A DNA stretch of 64,000 nt, taken from Pratylenchus scribneri. Lineage: Eukaryota; Nematoda; Chromadorea; Rhabditida; Pratylenchidae. The notes beneath the pieces are model-generated. The model had not been told where the DNA came from and did not search any database. It saw only the letters and a program-made list of their open reading frames with translations. The stretch lies in NCBI GenBank assembly GCA_030063045.1, contig JAQSEB010000084.1:124001-188000 (forward strand), written 5' to 3'. A program made the position numbers and the translations under genes. Below are positions 1 through 9,974 of this stretch, one piece after another. Positions within the stretch are counted from its first letter, which is position 1, and each line of letters starts with the position of its first letter.

Positions 1-3000
1 GGATAGGGTGAACTAGGTGATTAAGGAAAATGCAGGTGGGTAGGGTGAACTAGGTGATTAAGGAAAATGATGGTGGATAGGGTGAACTTGGTGATTAAGG
101 AAAATGCTGGTGGATAGGGTGAACTAGGTGATTAAGGAAAATGCAGGTGGGTAGGGTGAACTAGGTGATTAAGGAAAATGCAGGTGGGTAGGGTGAACTA
201 GGTGATTAAGGAAAATGCTGGTGGATAGGGTGAACTAGGTTATTAAGGAAAATGCTGGTGGGTAGGGTGAACTAGGTGATTAAGGAAAATGCAGGTGGGT
301 AGGGTGAACTAGGTGATTAAGGAAAATGCTGGTGGATAGGGTGAACAAGGAGATTAAGGAAAATGCAGATGGGTAGGGTGAACTAGGTGATTAAGGAAAA
401 TGCAGGTGGGTAGGGTGAACTAGGTGATTAAGGAAAATGCTGGTGGATAGGGTGAACTAGGTGATTAAGGAAAATGCTGGAGGATAGGGTGAACTAGGTG
501 ATTAAGGAAAATGCAGGTGGGTAGGATGAACTAGGTGATTAAGGAAAATGCTGGTGGGTAGGGTGAACTAGGTGATTAAGGAAAATGCAGGTGGGTAGGG
601 TGAACTTGGTGATTAAGGAAAATGCTGGTGGATAGGGTGAACTAGGTGATTAAGGAAAATGCAGGTGGGTAGGGTGAACTAGGTGATTAAGGAAAATGCA
701 GGTGGGTAGGGTGAACTAGGTGATTAAGGAAAATGCTGGTGGATAGGGTGAACTAGGTTATTAAGGAAAATGCTGGTGGGTAGGGTGAACTAGGTGATTA
801 AGGAAAATGCAGGTGGATAGGGTGAACTTGGTGATTAAGGAAAATGCTGGTGGATAGGGTGACCTAGGTGATTAAGGAAAATGCAGGTGGGTAGGGTGAA
901 CTAGGTGATTAAGGAAAATGCAGGTGGGTAGGGTGAACTAGGTGATTAAGGAAAATGCTGGTGGATAGGGTGAACTAGGTTATTAAGGAAAATGCTGGTG
1001 GGTAGGGTGAACTAGGTGATTAAGGAAAATGCAGGTGGGTAGGGTGAACTAGGTGATTAAGGAAAATGCTGGTGGATAGGGTGAACTTGGTGATTAAGGA
1101 AAATGCTGGTGGGTAGGGTGAACTAGGTGATTAAGGAAAATGCAGGTGGGTAAGGTGAACTAGGTGATTAAGGAAAATGCTGGTGGATAGGGTGAACTTG
1201 GTGATTAAGGAAAATGCTGGTGGGTAGGGTGAACTTGGTGATTAAGGAAAATGCAGGTGGATAGGATGAACTAGGTGATTAAGGAAAATGCTGGTGGATA
1301 GGGTGAACTTGGTGATTAAGGAAAATGCTGGTGGGTAGGGTGAACTAGGTGATTAAGGAAAATGCAGGTGGGTAGGGTGAACTAGGTGATTAAGGAAAAT
1401 GCTGGTGGGTAGGGTGAACTAGGTGATTAAGGAAAATGCTGGTGGATAGGGTGAACTAGGTGATTAAGGAAAATGCAGGTGGGTAGGGTGAACTAGGTGA
1501 TTAAGGAAAATGCAGGTGGGTAGGGTGAACTAGGTGATTAAGGAAAATGCAGGTGGGTAGGGTGAACTAGGTGATTAAGGAAAATGCTGGTGGATAGGGT
1601 GAACTTGGTGATTAAGGAAAATGCTGGTGGATAGGGTGAACTAGGTGATTAAGGAAAATGTTGGTGGGTAGGGTGAACTAGGTGATTAAGGAAAATGCTG
1701 GTGGGTAGGGTGAACTAGGTGATTAAGGAAAATGCTGGTGGGTAGGGTGAACTAGGTGATTAAGGAAAATGCTGGTGGATAGGGTGAACTAGGTGATTAA
1801 GGAAAATGCTGGTGGATAGGGTGAACTTGGTGATTAAGGAAAATGCTGGTGGATAGGGTGAACTAGGTGATTAAGGAAAATGCTGGTGGGTAGGGTGAAC
1901 TAGGTGATTAAGGAAAATGCTGGTGGGTAGGGTGAACTAGGTGATTAAGGAAAATGCTGGTGGGTAGGGTGAACTAGGTGATTAAAGAAAATGCACGTGG
2001 GTAGGGTGAACTAGGTGATTAAGGAAAATGCTGGTGGATAGGGTAAACTAGGTGATCGAGTAAGATGCAGGTGGATAGGGTGAAGTTGGTGATTAAGGAA
2101 AATGCAGGTGGATTGGGTGAACTAGGTGATCGAGTAAGATGCAGGTGGGTAGGGTGAACTAAGTGATTAAGGAAAATGCTGGTGGATAGGGTAAACTAGG
2201 TGATCGAGTAAGATGCAGGTGGATAGGGTGAAGTTGGTGATTAAGGAAAATGCAGGTGGATTGGGTGAACTAGGTGATCGAGTAAGATGCAGGTGGGAAG
2301 GGTGAACTAGGTAATTAAGGAAAATGCAGGTGGGTAGGGTGAACTAGGTGATTAAGGAAAATGCTGGTGGATAGGGTGAACTAGGTGATTAAGGAAATTG
2401 CAGGTGGGTAGAGTGAACTAGGTGATTAAGGAAAATGCTGGTGGATAGGGTGAACTAGGTGATAAAGGAAAATGCTGGTGGGTAGGGTGAACTAGGTGAT
2501 TAAGGAAAATGCAGGTGGGTAGGGTGAACTAGGTGATTAAGGAAAATGCTGGAGGATAGGGTGAACTAGGTGATTAAGGAAAATGCAGGTGGGTAGGATG
2601 AACTAGGTGATTAAGGAAAATGCTGGTGGATAGGGTGAATTTGGTGATTAAGGAAAATGCTGGTGGATAGGGTGAACTAGGTGATTAAGGAAAATGCTGG
2701 AGGATAGGGTGAACTAGGTGATTAAGGAAAATGCAGGTGGGTAGGATGAACTAGGTGATCGAGTAAGATGCAGGTGGGTAGGGTGAACTAGGTGATTAAG
2801 GAAAATGCAGGTAGGTTAGGGTGAACTAGGTGATTAAGGAAAATGCTGTTGGGTAGGGTGAACTTGGTGATTAAGGAAAATGCTGGAGGATAGGGTGAAC
2901 TAGATGATTAAGGAAAATGCTGGTGGGTAGGGTGAACTAGGTGATTAAGGAAAATGCAGGTGGGTAGGGTGAACTAGGTGATTAAGGAAAATGCTGGTGG

Positions 3001-3156
3001 ATAGGGTAAACTAGGTGATCGAGTAAGATGCAGGTGGATAGGGTGAAGTTGGTGATTAAGGAAAATGCAGGTGGATTGGGTGAACTAGGTGATCGACTAA
3101 GATGCAGGTGGGTAGGGTGAACTAAGTGATTAAGGAAAATGCTGGTGGATAGGGTA
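1..3156 (+). repeat. 37-bp satellite, block 1 (array continues off the left edge)
   Basis: About 85 head-to-tail copies of a 37-bp unit, for example positions 1-37 and 38-74. Variation is concentrated at a few sites: gga/ggg at the unit start, gct/gca/gat before the next unit, aactagg/aacttgg/aagttgg in the middle, and a block variant in which the usual gattaaggaaaat is replaced by gatcgagtaagat. The plus strand is about 70% purine with roughly 14 G to 2 C per unit. Stops occur in all plus frames and no gene is visible. The block ends where element 1 is inserted. Confidence 0.98.
3152..3156. other. Left target-site duplication of element 1 (gggta)
   Basis: The five bases before the LTR, gggta, recur directly after the element at 9389-9393. 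Removing the element and one copy restores a normal satellite unit of the type that reads gggtaaactaggtgatcgag. A 5-bp duplication fits an LTR-retrotransposon integrase. Confidence 0.95.
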
Positions 3157-3175
3157 TGTCGCGACTTTGCGCGAT

Positions 3176-3201
3176 GATCCGGGAATTGCCGGATCAATAA
3201 A
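3176..3201 (+). promoter_or_regulatory. Hairpin followed by AATAAA near the start of the LTR
   Basis: GATCCGG (3176-3182) and CCGGATC (3189-3195) form a perfect 7-bp inverted repeat around a 6-nt loop, immediately followed by AATAAA at 3196-3201. The same structure is at 8452-8477 in the 3' LTR. A role in RNA 3'-end formation or structure is inference; the arrangement is seen directly. Confidence 0.5.
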
Positions 3202-3648
3202 GAAGGAAGAAGAAAAAGATGATTGATTCCTTATCAGTCGCCTTCCCCATTTCCTCCCAATTTGCCTCCCCCCATTCCATTTTTGTCCTTTTTAGCACAA
3301 AGTTCAACCACTCGCTAGAATACATTCACATTCAAAGTCCATCCATTCTCTCATCATTCACATGAAAATTATCGCTTAATCATTCGCATTCAACACATTC
3401 ACATTAAACTTTTCTCCTCTAAAAACGAGTTGTTTACTTCGCCATCAAAATCAGCCCATTCTTGAATGTTTCCACTCATTTGTTCATTTCTATTTAACCT
3501 AACCCCATTTTCACCTTAATGGCGTTCCTCCTCTCATTCCATCCAAACATTTTGAATTTGTTGGGGCCCTTGGGGTCCTCTCCCCATCCAATTCCATTCG
3601 GCTATCACCATCATTTGCCACATCATCAAATTCATCCATTCATTCGCA

Positions 3649-3780
3649 CATTGGCAACATTCAAGCATTGGCAAACCCATCATCATCCATTCATTCACAC
3701 ATTGGCAAACCCATCATCATTCATTCATTCAATCATTGGAAAATACATCATGATCCATTCATTCACACATTAGCAAACTC
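3649..3780 (+). repeat. 34-bp tandem repeat inside the LTR
   Basis: The motif cattggcaaa or a close variant recurs at 3666, 3700, 3734 and 3768, exactly 34 bp apart, with a half-period copy at 3649 (17 bp). The surrounding text is cattcattcacacattgg-like. The single LTR-LTR mismatch (3752 versus 9028) lies in this field. The same field recurs in the 3' LTR at about 8925-9056. Confidence 0.85.
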
Positions 3781-3854
3781 GACATTCATCCATTCATTCA
3801 TCCATTTCATTAACCAATTAACCCATTTCACTTTCACACATTTTTATTTTAATG

Positions 3855-3860
3855 AATAAA
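3855..3860 (+). promoter_or_regulatory. Poly(A) signal AATAAA in the LTR
   Basis: AATAAA at 3855-3860, about 110 bp before the LTR end, repeated at the matching place in the 3' LTR and again in the extra partial LTR copy near 9275-9280. It is the more likely 3'-end signal because of its position, but AATAAA at 3196 is an alternative. Confidence 0.5.
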
Positions 3861-3971
3861 GATTAAAAACCCATTTAAATCCAACCAAACCCCCTCCACC
3901 ATCATTTTGGGTTGAACCTGCCCAAAGCCCGTCCGGGCACTTTGTTTGCGGAAAAAGGGCCCGCAACAAAA

Positions 3972-3989
3972 TGGCGACCCTTGCAGGAC
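3972..3989 (+). other. Primer-binding site of element 1
   Basis: Three bases after the 5' LTR the sequence reads tggcgacccttgcaggac. TGG matches the complement of a tRNA CCA tail, and the following base implies a tRNA with discriminator G. A tRNA-Arg-like primer is plausible but not established from this window. Position and TGG start are typical for minus-strand priming in LTR elements. Confidence 0.75.
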
Positions 3990-4034
3990 ACATCGACCGT
4001 GCGTGATCAGTAAGAAAGGGGGTTTCAATTTCAA

Positions 4035-4440
4035 ATTTGAATAATTTGGTGGTTTTTGAGCTGCCATTTTATTCCCCATTCATTTTCAATTTCATTAGAA
4101 TAATTTGGTGGTTTTTGAGCTGCCATTTTATTCTTCAACCATTTTCAATTCACATTTGAGTAATTTGGTGGTTTTTTAGCTGCCATTTTGCTCGCGCGCC
4201 TCATTTTCGTTTACATTTGAGTAATTTGGTATTTTTTAGCTGCCATTTTGCTCGCGCGCCTCACTTTCATTTGAGTAATTTGGTGGTCTTTTAGCTGCCA
4301 TTTTGCTCGCGCGCCTCATTTTCATTCACATTTGAATAATCTGGTGGTTTTTGCACTGCCATTTTACTCGCGCGCCTCATCCATTCACAATTAAAAAATT
4401 TTGGTGGTTTCTGTACTGCCATTTTATTCGCACGTCCATT
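4035..4440 (+). repeat. About 60-bp tandem repeat, seven copies
   Basis: The core taatttggtggttttt(g/t)agctgccattttnntc recurs with starts near 4043, 4102, 4161, 4222, 4276, 4338 and 4397, so the period is 54-62 bp. The later copies share a gctcgcgcgcctcattttc spacer. No coding potential is visible. Confidence 0.85.
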
Positions 4441-4489
4441 TTCATTCTTCATTCATCTTCTGCTGAGCCAAACATATCAACACAATCAC

Positions 4490-4660
4490 ATGGATTTTTG
4501 CCAAATTCAAAATTGCCGAAATTTGGAGGGACCCCAACAATTCATGATGGAATTGGAACGCCTGGCCGCAAAAATGGCCAACATCAGAGGACATTGAGGA
4601 ACCCGCAGTTCTGCGCAGCATCCTCACAAAGATGGCCGAAACTTCACGCCACATTAGCAG
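4490..4660 (+). pseudogene. Possible gag-like N-terminal remnant, frame-broken
   Basis: An ATG at 4490 opens 35 codons before TGA at 4595-4597. The peptide starts MDFCQIQNCRNLEG and includes a helical stretch, FMMELERLAAKMA. A different frame (reading from 4581) then gives a second helical, non-repetitive stretch, EEPAVLRSILTKMAE, before the 119-bp repeat field begins. This is the only part of the interior that reads like ordinary protein. Its place, about 500 bp after the primer-binding site, suits the start of Gag. I infer a short, frame-shifted Gag vestige. It matches no family that I can name, and chance coding is possible. Confidence 0.3.
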
Positions 4661-6260
4661 GAGTGGAGGCCAAGTGGATCGAGACAGCAAATGCCTGCTT
4701 CTCTCCACACATTCATCACATCCATTTTCGGATGCATCGGGTACAGCTTCAGGCCCCATTGACAGAAGCGAAGGCCCAGAGGATCGAGGCAACAAATGCC
4801 ACAGGCTATGCCTCTCCTCACTCATTCATCGCGTAACGTCAGTTACACGGGTACAACTTCAAGCCCCATTGGCAGAAGTGAAGGCCCAAATGGATTGAGA
4901 CAAAGGGCCTCAGGCCATGTCTCTCCACACATTCATCGCATCCATTTTCGGAACATTGGGTACAGCTTCATGCCCCATTGGCAGAAGCGAAGGCCCAGAG
5001 GATTGAGGCAACAAATGCCACAGGCTATGCCTCTCCTCACTCATTCATCGCATTTATCATGTAACGACAGTTACACGGGTACAACTTCAAGCCCCATTGG
5101 CAGAAGTGAAGGCCCAAATGGATTGAGACAAAGGGCCTCAGGCCATGTCTCTCCACACATTCATCGCATCCAATGCATACAACGTCGGATGCAGCGGGTA
5201 CAGCTTCATGCCCCATTGGCAGAAGCGAAGGCCCAGAGGATTGAGGCAACAAATGCCACAGGCTATGCCTCTCCTCACTCATTCATCGCATTTATCATGT
5301 AACGACAGTTACACGGGTACAACTTCAAGCCCCATTGGCAGAAGTGAAGGCCCAGAGGAACGAGACAACAAATGCCACAGGCTATGCCTCTCCTCACTCA
5401 TTCATCGCATTTATCATGTAACGACAGTTACACGGGTACAACTTCAAGCCCCATTGGCAGAAGTGAAGGCCCAAATGGATTGAGACAAAGGGCCTCAGGC
5501 CATGTCTCTCCACACATTCATCGCATCCAATGCATACAACGTCGGATGCAGCGGGTACAGCTTCATGCCCCATGGGAGAAGCGAAGGCCCAGAGGAACGA
5601 GACAACAAATGCCAAAGGCTATGCCTCTCCTCACTCATTCATCGCATTTATCATGTAACGTCAGTTACACGGGTACAACTTCAAGCCCCATTGGCAGAAG
5701 TGAAGACCCAAATGGATTGAGACAAAGGGCCTCAGTCCATGTCTCTCCATACATTCATCGCATCCAATGCACAACTTCGGATGCAGCGGGTACAGATCCA
5801 GGCCCCATTGGCACAAGCTAAGACCCAAAAGGATTGAGGCTTCAAAGGCCACAGGCTACGCCTCTCCTCTGGATCGATGGAGCAAACGCCTCAGGCCTTG
5901 CTTCTCTCCACACATTCATCACATGCATTTCATTCAACTTCGGTTGCAAAGGGCACGACTTCACGTCAAATTGGCGGAATCAAAGGCCCAAGTGGATCGA
6001 GACAGCAACGCCTCAGGCCATGCTTCTCTCCACACATTCATCACATACATTTCGTTCAACTTCAGTTGCAAAGGGCAGAGTTTCACGCCCCATTGGCGGA
6101 ATCAAAAGCCCAAATGGATCGAGACAGCAAATGCCTCAGTTGCAAAGGGAACAACTTCCTGCCCCTTTGGCAGAAGAAAGGCCTAAAGGATTGAAACAGT
6201 AAACGCCACAGGCTATGTTTTTCCCCACACTTTCATTCATTGCAATGGCAATTGCAACGG
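4640..6260 (+). repeat. About 119-bp tandem repeat with alternating A/B units (238-bp dimer)
   Basis: The segment gccccattggcagaag recurs near 4863, 4972, 5091, 5210, 5329, 5448, 5567, 5685 and 5802, mostly 119 bp apart. Two types alternate through most of the core: type A continues gtgaaggcccaaatgg and the block ends with ctctccacac; type B continues gcgaaggcccagagg and ends with ctctcctcactc. One B-like unit follows another near 5329. Flanking copies (4640-4860 and 5860-6260) are diverged. Several frames stay open for 100-170 codons, but the peptides simply follow the repeat. Confidence 0.9.
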
Positions 6261-6284
6261 GAAAAGCTTAAAGCCTCATTCAAT

Positions 6285-7300
6285 GGCACAAGCCTCAATC
6301 ATTGGCATTCGCCTCATCCATTGGCATTCGCCTCATCCATTGGCATTCGCCTCATCCATTGGTATTCGCCTCATTCATTGGCATTCGCCTCATTCATTGG
6401 CATTCGCCGCATTCATTGGCATTCGCCTCATTTATTGGCATCCGCCTCATTCATTGGCGCCTCATCATTGGCATTCGCCTCATCCATTGGCATTCGCCTC
6501 ATTCATTGGCATTCGCCTCATTCATTGGCATTCGCCGCATTCATTGGCATTCGCCTCATTTATTGGCATCCGCCTCATTCATTGGCGCCTCATCATTGGC
6601 ATTCGCCTCATTCATTGGCATTCGCCTCATCATTGGCATTCGCCTCATTCATGGCATTCGCCTCATCATTGGCATTCGCCTCATTCATTGGCATTCGCCT
6701 CATCATTGGCATTCGCCTCATTCATTGGCATTCGCCTCATTCATTGGCATTCGCCTCATTCATTGGCATTCGCCTCATCATTGGCATTCGCCTCATTCAT
6801 TGGCATTCGCCTCATCATTGGCATTCGCCTCATTCAATGGCATTCGCCTCATTCATTGGCATTCGCCTCATCATTGGCATTCGCCTCAATCATTGGCATT
6901 CGCCTCATTCATTGGCATTCGCCGCATTCATTGGCATTCGCCTCATTCATTGGCATTCGCCTCATCATTGGCATTCGCCTCATTCATTGGCATTCGCCTC
7001 ATCATTGGCATTCGCCTCATTCATTGGCATTCGCCTCATTCATTGGCATTCGCCTCATCTTTGGCATTCGCCTCATTCATTGGCATTCGCCGCATTCATT
7101 GGCATTCGCCTCATTTATTGGCATCCGCCTCATTCATTGGCGCCTCATCATTGGCATTCGCCTCATTCATTGGCATTCGCCTCATCATTGGAATTCGCCT
7201 CATTCATGGCATTCGACTCATTCATTGGCATTCGCCTCATCATTGGCATTCGCCTCAATCATTGGCATTCGCCTCAAGCATTGGCCTTTGAGCCATTCTC
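6285..7300 (+). repeat. 19-bp minisatellite (cattcattggcattcgcct)
   Basis: Roughly 50-55 copies of a 19-bp unit, with a common 18-bp form lacking one T (catcattggcattcgcct). A larger pattern containing the variants cattcgccgc, tttattggcatccgc and cattggcgcc recurs near 6390-6480, 6520-6605 and 7070-7155, so the field also grew by block duplication. All three plus frames are open across about 1 kb because 19 is not divisible by 3 and the unit has no stop in any frame. The peptides are a 19-residue periodic sequence in every frame, which argues against a gene. Confidence 0.95.
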
Positions 7301-8432
7301 ATTGGCCTCAAACTCGATCGAAGGGCAAGCCCCACATTTTAGCAATCAAGCCTCATTCATTGGCATTCGCTTCAAACATTGGTCTCTGAGCCATCCTCAT
7401 TGGCCTCCAGCTCGATCGACAGGGTAAGCCCCACATTGGCCTCCAGCTCGATTGACAAGGAAAAGCTCCACACATTGGCAGTCAAGCCTCCATTGATATT
7501 CAAGCCTTAACCATTAGCTTCTGAGACGTACTCATTGGCCTCCAAACCAACCTCATGGGCAATTGCGTCCATTAATGGAATTGAGTTTGCAAACGACTCA
7601 AGCTGTGCTTCTCCCAACACATTCATTCAACCAAAGACCATGGAGCCCCATGCAAGCATTCATGGCATTCACTTGGGCAAATCCGCCTAGCACAAGAGCA
7701 AGGCTCTAAAAAAAAAAAAATGGCATTCGAAAATGCTGTTCACATGGACAATCGCCAACCTAATCATTGGCTGAGTCCGACATCGCCATGCAGTCAAACT
7801 CATTGCCACTCAAGGGAGTCAAGCCACAGCCACCTATCAATGGGATCGAATTTGCAAATGCCTCAGGCTTTTTCTCACTCAAACATTCATTGCATTCGCG
7901 TTAACAAGGGAATCCATTCTGCAAAATCTGCTATGATTCCCCACGCATTCGTTCAACCATGGGCCAGTAAACCCAATTCAATGGCAATCTTACCAACAAC
8001 AAGGACAATCACCAGCCTAATCATTGGCTGAGTCCACCATCGCCTTGCGCTTTATACAATGAAGCACATTGTCGAAATTGCTGAGACAAATACGCATTTA
8101 TCCAGCAACGATTAGCCAATGCACTGGAAAAATATAATTCCGTTGCTTAAACATTGGCCGCATCGAAATTTATTGCCCACAGCCTCAAACATGACAAGTG
8201 CCGATCAATGCATCCATGGCACTTTTCCGACATGAACCTATCAAAGGAACACAATGCAATCTTTGACGAATCAACCACATCACGAGGCGAAGAACAACAA
8301 CTTCATCTTCAGAGCAGACTTGGAACATCACACAAAAGCTGCCGTTCTGCCATGCACAATTCAAGGACCATGATCGAGGATTTTCATCTCCAGGTCATGA
8401 CGCAGAGCATCAAATCATTGGGCCGCCGGGAG
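7300..8432 (+). other. Degenerate end of element 1 interior, no supported gene
   Basis: From 7300 to about 8030 the sequence is built from decayed pieces of the repeats to its left. Examples are cattggcctccagctcgat near 7400-7450, and tgcaaacgactcaagc...cttctcccaacacattcattc near 7590-7630, which resembles the 119-bp unit. A run of 13 A lies at 7708-7720. The last 300 bp are less repetitive and hold a 99-codon ORF (8154-8453) that runs into the 3' LTR and resembles nothing I recognise. The sequence just before the LTR is gggccgccgggag, which is G-rich but a poor polypurine tract. Confidence 0.6.
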
Positions 8433-9244
8433 TGTCGCGACTTTGCGCGATGATCCGGGAATTGCCGGATCAATAAAGAAGGAAGAAGAAAAAGATGATT
8501 GATTCCTTATCAGTCGCCTTCCCCATTTCCTCCCAATTTGCCTCCCCCCATTCCATTTTTGTCCTTTTTAGCACAAAGTTCAACCACTCGCTAGAATACA
8601 TTCACATTCAAAGTCCATCCATTCTCTCATCATTCACATGAAAATTATCGCTTAATCATTCGCATTCAACACATTCACATTAAACTTTTCTCCTCTAAAA
8701 ACGAGTTGTTTACTTCGCCATCAAAATCAGCCCATTCTTGAATGTTTCCACTCATTTGTTCATTTCTATTTAACCTAACCCCATTTTCACCTTAATGGCG
8801 TTCCTCCTCTCATTCCATCCAAACATTTTGAATTTGTTGGGGCCCTTGGGGTCCTCTCCCCATCCAATTCCATTCGGCTATCACCATCATTTGCCACATC
8901 ATCAAATTCATCCATTCATTCGCACATTGGCAACATTCAAGCATTGGCAAACCCATCATCATCCATTCATTCACACATTGGCAAACCCATCATCATTCAT
9001 TCATTCAATCATTGGAAAATACATCATCATCCATTCATTCACACATTAGCAAACTCGACATTCATCCATTCATTCATCCATTTCATTAACCAATTAACCC
9101 ATTTCACTTTCACACATTTTTATTTTAATGAATAAAGATTAAAAACCCATTTAAATCCAACCAAACCCCCTCCACCATCATTTTGGGTTGAACCTGCCCA
9201 AAGCCCGTCCGGGCACTTTGTTTGCGGAAAAAGGGCCCGCAACA
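8433..9244 (+). repeat. 3' LTR of element 1 (812 bp)
   Basis: Same length as the 5' LTR and identical to it except C at 9028 for G at 3752. Starts TGTCGCGACT and ends GCAACA at 9244. One difference in 812 bp indicates a recent insertion or recent gene conversion. Confidence 0.95.
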
Positions 9245-9388
9245 AAATCACTTTCACACATTTTTATTTTAATGAATAAAGATTAAAAACCCATTTAAAT
9301 CCAACCAAACCCCCTCCACCATCATTTTGGGTTGAACCTGCCCAAAGCCCGTCCGGGCACTTTGTTTGCGGAAAAAGGGCCCGCAACA
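9245..9388 (+). repeat. Extra 3'-terminal partial LTR copy
   Basis: After the complete 3' LTR come aaa (9245-9247) and then 141 bp (9248-9388) that repeat 9104-9244, the last 141 bp of the LTR. The aaa matches the three bases that normally follow the 5' LTR (3969-3971). The copy ends at CAACA and is followed by the target-site duplication, so it lies inside the element boundary. A tandem LTR-interior-LTR-interior-LTR form that lost its second interior and most of the third LTR would leave exactly this; a reverse-transcription template switch is an alternative. Confidence 0.9.
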
Positions 9389-9393
9389 GGGTA
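9389..9393. other. Right target-site duplication of element 1 (gggta)
   Basis: Matches 3152-3156. The satellite resumes here in register as gggtaaactaggtgatcgag. Confidence 0.95.
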
Positions 9394-9974
9394 AACTAGG
9401 TGATCGAGTAAGATGCAGGTGGATAGGGTGAAGTTGGTGATTAAGGAAAATGCAGGTGGATTGGGTGAACTAGGTGATCGAGTAAGATGCAGGTGGGAAG
9501 GGTGAACTAGGTAATTAAGGAAAATGCAGGTGGGTAGGGTGAACTAGGTGATTAAGGAAAATGCTGGTGGATAGGGTGAACTAGGTGATTAAGGAAATTG
9601 CAGGTGGGTAGAGTGAACTAGGTGATTAAGGAAAATGCTGGTGGATAGGGTGAACTAGGTGATAAAGGAAAATGCTGGTGGATAGGGTGAACTAGGTGAT
9701 AAAGGAAAATGCTGGTGGATAGGGTGAACTAGGTGATTAAGGAAAATGCAGGTGGGTAGGGTGAACTAGGTGATTAAGGAAAATGCTGTTGGATAGGGTG
9801 AACTAGGTGATAAAGGAAAATGCTGGTGGATAGGGTGAACTAGGTGATTAAGGAAAATGCAGGTGGGTAGGGTGAACTAGGTGATTAAGGAAAATGCTGG
9901 TGGGTAGGGTGAACTAGGTGATTAAGGAAAATGCTGTTGGGTAGGGTGAACTTGGTGATTAAGGAAAATGCTGG

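Larger units (their letters stand above)
3157..3968 (+). repeat. 5' LTR of element 1 (812 bp)
   Basis: Direct repeat of 8433-9244. The only difference I find is G at 3752 versus C at 9028. Starts TGTCGCGACT and ends GCAACA. Contains AATAAA signals at 3196-3201 and 3855-3860, a perfect hairpin at 3176-3195, an internal 34-bp tandem repeat, and a terminal hairpin (stem 3946-3951 with 3961-3966) next to the CA end. Short ORFs inside it are His/Ser/Phe-rich translations of the tandem repeat and are not credible genes. Confidence 0.95.
3157..9388 (+). mobile_element. Element 1: non-autonomous LTR retrotransposon (LARD-like)
   Basis: A 6.2-kb insertion with direct terminal repeats (3157-3968 and 8433-9244), TG...CA ends, a 5-bp target-site duplication and a primer-binding site 3 nt inside the 5' LTR. 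The 4.46-kb interior has no protease, RT, RNase H or integrase ORF. It consists mostly of three tandem-repeat fields plus a short gag-like remnant, so it must be mobilised in trans. Its LTRs begin TGTCG and end CAACA, like element 2, and both elements have a CGGGAG/CCGGAG-type junction before the 3' LTR. I therefore infer a BEL/Pao-derived element, although the LTR sequences otherwise differ and element 2 is not its direct parent. The LTRs differ at only one position, so the insertion is young. Confidence 0.9.

Noticed and set aside
1..3156. CRISPR-like appearance (a repeat of 37 bp)
   Set aside because: Units abut directly with no unique spacers, and the array spans tens of kilobases. It is a satellite.
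2982..3197. 71-codon minus-strand ORF at the satellite/LTR junction
   Set aside because: It is a translation of satellite units running into the LTR, with a repeat-driven composition.
3519..3773. 84-codon ORF in the LTR (also 8795-9049)
   Set aside because: It follows the 34-bp repeat, is His/Ser/Phe-rich, and lies in an LTR with no family similarity that I recognise.
4351..6202. Several 100-170-codon ORFs on both strands in element 1
   Set aside because: They overlap in multiple frames and mirror the 119-bp repeats.
6240..7427. 395-, 368- and 329-codon ORFs as a repetitive protein gene
   Set aside because: All three frames are equally open and have the same periodic peptide, so no frame shows selection.
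8154..8453. 99-codon ORF before the 3' LTR of element 1
   Set aside because: It resembles nothing recognised, ends inside the LTR, and its length is not surprising for this composition. It is only mentioned in the interior entry.
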